Origin: Castellaniella denitrificans
GTDB lineage: Bacteria; Pseudomonadota; Gammaproteobacteria; Burkholderiales; Burkholderiaceae_B
Direction of reading: 5' to 3'
DNA: 64,000 nt
Assembly (NCBI RefSeq): GCF_027214045.1
Contig: NZ_JAPWHE010000001.1
Coordinates: forward strand, 62,001-126,000
Made by a program: the position numbers and the translations under genes. Positions 60,093 to 64,000 of this stretch are shown here, piece by piece (the stretch's first letter is position 1; each line of letters begins with the position of its first letter). A model generated the notes under the pieces. That model was not told the origin of the DNA. It worked only from the letters and a program-made list of their open reading frames with translations, and did no database searches.

Positions 60093-60884
60093 GTGCTGCG
60101 CATCACTTCCCTGAACGTCAACGGCATCCGCTCGGCCTTCCGCAAAGGGCTGGCCGACTGGCTGGCCGACGCCCGCCCTGACATCGTCTGCCTGCAGGAA
60201 ATCAAGATCCAGGACGGCGACCTGGCCGACGACCTGCGCCATCCGGACAGCCTGACCGGCCATTTCCATCACGCCGAGAAAAAAGGCTATAGCGGCGTGG
60301 GCCTCTATCTGCGCCGCCCGGCCGACACCGTGACCGAAGGCATGGACTGCCCTGAGTTCGACGCCGAGGGCCGCATCCTGCGCGCCGACTGGCCCGGCCT
60401 GACCGTCATCAGCGCCTATCTGCCGTCCGGATCCAGCGGCGACGAACGCCAGACGGCCAAATACCGTTTCCTGGACCACTTCGAGACCTGGATGGAAGGA
60501 CTGATGCGGGAACACCGCGACAGCGGCCGCGAATTCGTCATCTGCGGCGACTGGAACATCGCCCACAAGGAAATCGACCTGAAAAACTGGAAGGGCAACC
60601 TGAAGAACAGCGGCTTCCTGCCCGAAGAACGCGCCTGGCTGAGCAAGGTCCTGGACGAACACGGCTGGGTGGACGTCTACCGCCGCCTGCACCCGGACGC
60701 GACCGGCGAGGCCTACACCTGGTGGAGCAACCGCGGCCAGGCCTGGGCCAAGAACGTCGGCTGGCGCATCGACTACCACATCGCCACCCCCGGCATCGCC
60801 GCCCGGGCGCGCGCCGCCTCCATCCACAGGGAACCGCGATTCAGCGACCACGCGCCGCTGACCATCGACTACGAGTGGTCGTGA
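60093..60884 (+). CDS. xthA: Exodeoxyribonuclease III
   Basis: The 263-residue AP endonuclease/3' exonuclease starts with GTG at 60093 (MLRITSLNVNGIRSAFRKGL). It has the EEP-family residues: Asn10, Glu36 in CLQEIKIQ, GDWNIAHKEIDLKN, and the final SDHAPLTIDYE. The intervening loops are normal (TWWSNRGQAWAKNVGWRIDYH). It cleaves DNA at abasic sites during base-excision repair. Its last 16 bp overlap the 3' end of the convergent flavoprotein gene. Confidence 0.95.
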   Translation: MLRITSLNVNGIRSAFRKGLADWLADARPDIVCLQEIKIQDGDLADDLRHPDSLTGHFHHAEKKGYSGVGLYLRRPADTVTEGMDCPEFDAEGRILRADWPGLTVISAYLPSGSSGDERQTAKYRFLDHFETWMEGLMREHRDSGREFVICGDWNIAHKEIDLKNWKGNLKNSGFLPEERAWLSKVLDEHGWVDVYRRLHPDATGEAYTWWSNRGQAWAKNVGWRIDYHIATPGIAARARAASIHREPRFSDHAPLTIDYEWS

Positions 60885-62146
60885 GCGCCCGGGGCAACGC
60901 CATCTCCGGTTTGGCCCATGCACGGCGTGCGCACATGTTCCTGGCGGAGCCCGTAACCGAATAGCCGGGCGGGGCGGTTGCGCACCACGCGGAATTTCAG
61001 CAACAGGCGAAGCAGCCAGGGTATGCGCGGCTGCCCGCCGTCCGCCTCCAGCGCCCGGCTGATGATGCGGTTCTGAATGGCCAGTTGCACCCGCTGCACC
61101 ACGCGCACGGGAAGCTCGCGCCGCCGCTGGAGGGAAGCGAGCAATGACTCGTCGATCCGGCGCCCCTCGCGCAGCGGCGCCGCCAGCGCATTGGCGGCGG
61201 CGACGGCGTCCTGAATCGCCAGATTGATGCCGACGCCGCCGATCGGCGACATGGCGTGCGCAGCGTCCCCGATCAGCAGCAAACCCGGCTTGTGCCAGCA
61301 CGCCAGACGGTCGACCTGCACGGCCAGCGTGCTGACCGCATCCCAGCTTTCAATGCTGTCCTTGCGGTCGGAGAGGAATGGCGCAAGCCGCACCACCGCA
61401 TCGCGCAGACGGTCGATCGGCTGCGCACGCAAGGCGGCGTCGCTGCCTTTGGGCACCACGAACGCCGTCTGCCAATAATCGTTGCGGTTCAGAAGGATCA
61501 TCAAATGACCGTCGTCCGCGATGCCGAAAGTGCCCTGCGGATCGTGTGCCTCGCGTGGCACCCGGAACCACAGCACATCCATGGGGGCGCCGTAGTTCTT
61601 GCTATGCAAGCCGGCCGCCTCGCGCATCAGGGAGTGGCGTCCGTCGCAGGCCACCACCAGATCGGCGCGCAGATCATGATTCCCCTCGGGTGATTCGACC
61701 CGAACGCCGACCACGCGCCCGCCTTCCTTGATCAGGCCGGTGGCTTTATGGCGCATGCGCAGATCGAAGGTCTGGTAGCGCCTGCCGGCATCGGCCAGCA
61801 GATTGAGGAAATCCCATTGCGGCACCAGCGCCAGATAATCGAACGGCCGCAAGCCGCTGAAATCCACCACAGGCTGCTCGACCCCTCCGATCAGTCCGCG
61901 AAGAAGGCGCTCGTGCCGCTGAGGCAGTTGTTCGAACTTTTCCAGCAGATCGAGTTCCTGGAGGATCTGCAGGGTCGAGGGATGGACCGTATCGCCACGG
62001 AAATCGCGCAGGAAATCGCCATGCTTTTCCAGGACGGTCACCGGGATGCCCGCACGCGCCAGCAGCAGTGCCAGCATCATGCCGGCCGGGCCGCCTCCGA
62101 CGACACAGCATCTGGTGCAATCAGGGGGGTTCGGGCTCAATGACAT
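60869..62146 (-). CDS. FAD-dependent monooxygenase/oxidoreductase (PHBH fold)
   Basis: The 425-residue flavoprotein is read from the ATG at 62146 (MSLSPNPPDCTRCCVVGGG); a TTG 13 codons earlier is less likely. It has the FAD-binding VVGGGPAGMMLALLLARAG (about 15-33), the DG motif VVACDGRHSLMREAAGL and the second FAD motif LLLIGDAAHAMSPIGGVGIN. The FRGDTVHPSTLQIL segment is typical of the PF01494 aromatic hydroxylase group. The substrate is unknown; enzymes of this type hydroxylate phenols, ubiquinone precursors or antibiotics. It converges with xthA. Confidence 0.88.
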   Translation of the reverse strand: MSLSPNPPDCTRCCVVGGGPAGMMLALLLARAGIPVTVLEKHGDFLRDFRGDTVHPSTLQILQELDLLEKFEQLPQRHERLLRGLIGGVEQPVVDFSGLRPFDYLALVPQWDFLNLLADAGRRYQTFDLRMRHKATGLIKEGGRVVGVRVESPEGNHDLRADLVVACDGRHSLMREAAGLHSKNYGAPMDVLWFRVPREAHDPQGTFGIADDGHLMILLNRNDYWQTAFVVPKGSDAALRAQPIDRLRDAVVRLAPFLSDRKDSIESWDAVSTLAVQVDRLACWHKPGLLLIGDAAHAMSPIGGVGINLAIQDAVAAANALAAPLREGRRIDESLLASLQRRRELPVRVVQRVQLAIQNRIISRALEADGGQPRIPWLLRLLLKFRVVRNRPARLFGYGLRQEHVRTPCMGQTGDGVAPGAHDHS

Positions 62147-62238
62147 GATCACGTCCTCGAAATATCGCCGGTTGGCCGTGATCAATCATAGCGTGGCGCA
62201 TGGCCATCCGACGAGGCGCATGGTAGTCATGGGCGGCC

Positions 62239-62265
62239 TAAAGAAAGTACAATCGGGACCGTAGA
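62239..62265 (+). promoter_or_regulatory. Candidate FliA (sigma28) promoter of the YjfB-like gene
   Basis: TAAAGAAA (62239-62246), an 11-bp spacer and ACCGTAGA (62258-62265) resemble the sigma28 pattern TAAAGTTT-N11-GCCGATAA, with the -35 matching at five of eight positions and the -10 at about four. The start codon is 68 bp further. It fits a motility-class gene but the -10 is weak. Confidence 0.3.
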
Positions 62266-62332
62266 AGAGACGAAGTTCGCTGGACCGCTTCCTGCCGCTC
62301 GGCATGGAAATCCATTTTCACAGGAGTCCCTG

Positions 62333-62536
62333 ATGTCGAATTCCATCGAAGGCACTGTCGGCGCCGCCGTCGGCCTGCAACAGGCCAACATGATGCAGGA
62401 AAAAGACAATCTGCTGCTGCGCAAGGTGCTGGACAACCAGGCCAATACCATCATGAGCCTGGTCAACTCGGTGCCCTCCGCCCCGCAACTGGCCAACGGC
62501 GGCATGGTCGGCACGCTGCTGCATGTGACCGCCTGA
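62333..62536 (+). CDS. YjfB-like putative motility protein
   Basis: The 67-residue protein (MSNSIEGTVGAAVGLQQANM) matches the YjfB_motility family: a small, helical, Gln- and Asn-rich protein with NLLLRKVLDNQANTIMSLVNSVP and no signal peptide. AGGAG lies eight bases upstream. Members occur in motile proteobacteria and Bacillus and are often in flagellar regulons, but the function is unknown. It is a single gene between a candidate sigma28 promoter and a strong terminator. Confidence 0.8.
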   Translation: MSNSIEGTVGAAVGLQQANMMQEKDNLLLRKVLDNQANTIMSLVNSVPSAPQLANGGMVGTLLHVTA

Positions 62537-62558
62537 CGCGACCGCGGATCCGCCAATC

Positions 62559-62588
62559 AAAAGGGGCCTGGATTTCCAGGCCCCTTTT
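62559..62588. terminator. Bidirectional terminator after the YjfB-like gene
   Basis: A 13-bp perfect stem (AAAAGGGGCCTGG / CCAGGCCCCTTTT, loop ATTT) ends in four T residues on either strand, so it may serve both this gene and the convergent lipoprotein gene. Confidence 0.9.
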
Positions 62589-62644
62589 CGTTGGGCGCGT
62601 CTGACGCTATGCGGCGACAGCGCGGCCCGGCATCGGCAACGCGA

Positions 62645-63013
62645 TCAATTCGTGCGCGCCGGCTGCGTGGGCGAGGCGGCGGCACCGGAAGGCCCGTCCT
62701 GGACACATCCTTTTTCCGCCGCGACGCTCTGCAACTGTTTGAGCCGCGTGTTGGCGCTCTTGATGGCATTGTCTTTTTCCATCATATTGCCGATGCCGAA
62801 GTCACCCAGGAAAGAAAGCACCGACCGCCCGTCGAACTCGCTTTCCTTTTGGACGTGATCGAGAAACCCCATGACTTTTGCCTGCTCCAGGGCCAGTTCC
62901 CGGCAACTCATGGTGTTCTTTTCGTAATCCGTCAGTTCGCCTTGGCGGCCATAGTTTTTTGTGGCGCAACCCGCCAGGAGCACGACGATCCCCGCGACCA
63001 GTACTTTCTTCAT
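62645..63013 (-). CDS. Hypothetical lipoprotein
   Basis: The 122-residue protein starts at the ATG at 63013 (MKKVLVAGIVVLLAGCATKN), giving a lipoprotein signal with lipobox LAGC (Cys at 16). The mature part is helical and charged, with RQGELTDYEKNTMSCRELALEQ and VMGFLDHVQKESEFDGRSV; it has two further Cys (in MSCREL and near the end, KGCVQD) that could form a disulphide. No family is recognised. The longer open frame upstream is not needed. Confidence 0.75.
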   Translation of the reverse strand: MKKVLVAGIVVLLAGCATKNYGRQGELTDYEKNTMSCRELALEQAKVMGFLDHVQKESEFDGRSVLSFLGDFGIGNMMEKDNAIKSANTRLKQLQSVAAEKGCVQDGPSGAAASPTQPARTN

Positions 63014-63162
63014 TGTTCTTCCCCGCTTTTGAAAAGCGCCTATGATATTTCTTTTCGCCAGGGCATGAAATAGCGCGCCATTCGCCTGGTGCAGAATCAA
63101 CGGGGTTTTTCAGCGGCAGATCGCGATTCAGATGCTTGCGGGGCCGGACAGAGGCCCCCTGA

Positions 63163-64000
63163 TCAAGCCGCCGCGCGCGGACCGGGCGCACGCTTTTCCT
63201 GCTGTCCCGCCCGCAGATAGTGCTGCGCCAGCACCGCGCACACCATCAACTGGATCTGGTGAAAAATCATCAACGGCAACAGCACCGGGCCGATGGCGCC
63301 CGCGCTGAACAGCACCCCGGCCATCGGCACGCCCGTGGCCATGCTTTTCTTCGAGCCGCAGAACACGATCGTGATTTCGTCGGCGCGGTTGAAGCCCATG
63401 CGGCGCGCCGACCAGGTATTCAGCGCCAGCACCAGCGCCAGCAGCGCGCTGCACGCCACCACCAGCCAGGCCAGCGAAGCCGTATCCACCGTCTGCCACA
63501 GCCCGCCGATCACCGACTCGCTGAACGCCGTATAGACCACCAGCAGGATCGAGCTCTGGTCCACGTTGGTGACGAGTTTGCGGTGGCCGTCCATCCAGCG
63601 ACCGATCACCGGGCGCATCAGGTGGCCGGCGACGAAAGGCAGGAAAATCTGCACGCTGATGCGGCCGATGGCCTGCAGCAGCGAGCTGCCGCCCAGGGCG
63701 GACGTATCCGCGCCCAGCATCCATTGCAGCAGCAGGGGCGTGACGACGATGCCGACGATGCTGGAAGCCGAAGCGGCGCAGACGGCGGCGGGCACGTTGC
63801 CGCGCGCGATCGAGGTGAAGGCGATGGCCGACTGGACCGTGCCGGGCAGTACCGTCAGGTAGACGATGCCCACGTAGAGCGGTTCGCCCAGCAAGGGCAG
63901 AAGAACCGGCCGAAGCACCCACCCCAGGATGGGGAAAATCACGAATGTCCAGGTGAAGATCACCCCATGCAGCCGCCAGTGCGTGGCGCCTGCGATGATG
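63163..64000 (-). CDS. SBF-like transporter (bile acid:sodium symporter family, YfeH-like), N-terminus outside the window
   Basis: The frame runs to the right edge without a start, so the gene is cut; about 279 codons are visible of about 330 expected. Before VIFTWTFVIFPILGWVL the frame reads IIAGATHWRLHG, which fits the family, so the GTG at 63963 is not the start. About nine hydrophobic helices are visible with VLPGTVQSAIAFTSIARGNVPAAVC, FLPFVAGHLMRP and FCGSKKSMATGVPM, motifs of the PF13593/SBF-like group. It should be a sodium-coupled organic-anion carrier in the inner membrane; substrate unknown. Confidence 0.88.
   Translation of the reverse strand, partial: IIAGATHWRLHGVIFTWTFVIFPILGWVLRPVLLPLLGEPLYVGIVYLTVLPGTVQSAIAFTSIARGNVPAAVCAASASSIVGIVVTPLLLQWMLGADTSALGGSSLLQAIGRISVQIFLPFVAGHLMRPVIGRWMDGHRKLVTNVDQSSILLVVYTAFSESVIGGLWQTVDTASLAWLVVACSALLALVLALNTWSARRMGFNRADEITIVFCGSKKSMATGVPMAGVLFSAGAIGPVLLPLMIFHQIQLMVCAVLAQHYLRAGQQEKRAPGPRAAA

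Overview
The window is a densely packed, high-GC chromosomal segment of a betaproteobacterium, most likely an Alcaligenaceae-type organism (Bordetella/Achromobacter/Castellaniella relatives). That placement is an inference from gene order and protein style: rplU-rpmA-obgE-proB, mreBCD-mrdA-rodA facing away from gatCAB, pyrE beside xthA, rubredoxin-algH-ruvX, accB-accC-prmA-DUF3426, and a lysine/alanine-rich histone H1-like protein. No rRNA, tRNA, CRISPR array, insertion sequence, phage or plasmid module was found. Nearly everything is core housekeeping.

Layout. 1-7 kb: pmbA (cut by the left edge), darP/yjgA, an esterase, a large acyl-CoA synthetase-like/GNAT protein, gltX. 6.8-15.6 kb: lipoproteins, a CopD-like membrane protein, the histone-like protein, yggT, a PfkB kinase, and the leftward block tlpA/accB/accC/prmA/DUF3426. 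15.7-22.7 kb: rightward mpl, an RNB ribonuclease, a TonB-like protein, mtgA, lptG, apaH. 22.7-24.8 kb: leftward rubredoxin, algH, ruvX, plsC. 25-29.7 kb: thiD-like, thiE, hemL, a MarR regulator, argJ. 29.8-35.5 kb: cstA-ybdD, rplU-rpmA, obgE, proB. 35.6-38.7 kb: an Lrp regulator divergent from dadA and two further regulators. 38.8-45.8 kb: TPP riboswitch-thiC, an OmpA-like lipoprotein, and the aapJQMP amino-acid ABC transporter. 46-48.7 kb: ftsE-ftsX-mutY. 48.7-58 kb: rod-shape genes (mreBCD, mrdA, rodA) and gatCAB. 58.3-64 kb: pyrE, a LigB-type dioxygenase, xthA, a flavoprotein monooxygenase, a YjfB-like small protein, a lipoprotein and an SBF-type transporter cut by the right edge.

Functional themes: cell-wall growth (mpl, mtgA, mreBCD/mrdA/rodA, ftsEX, lptG), lipid and biotin metabolism (accB, accC, plsC), thiamine (riboswitch-thiC, thiD-like, thiE), amino-acid uptake and use (aapJQMP, dadA with Lrp, proB, argJ, cstA), translation (gltX, gatCAB, L21, L27, ObgE, PrmA, DarP) and nucleotide metabolism/repair (pyrE, mutY, xthA, ruvX, apaH).

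Most worth a second look: (1) a roughly 225-nt nested inverted repeat between gatB and pyrE whose only outer-arm mismatches are U-G wobbles on the + strand; (2) three strong hairpins, two with nearly the same apex, between the esterase and acetyltransferase genes; (3) absence of aroQ, aroE, pyrRBC and lptF from places where relatives usually carry them; (4) paired palindromes in front of cstA and dadA; (5) a ThiD-like protein without the usual active-site loop and an acetyltransferase without half of its ATP-grasp domain. I did not find a clearly novel multi-gene system; the novelty is mostly in intergenic structure and missing genes.
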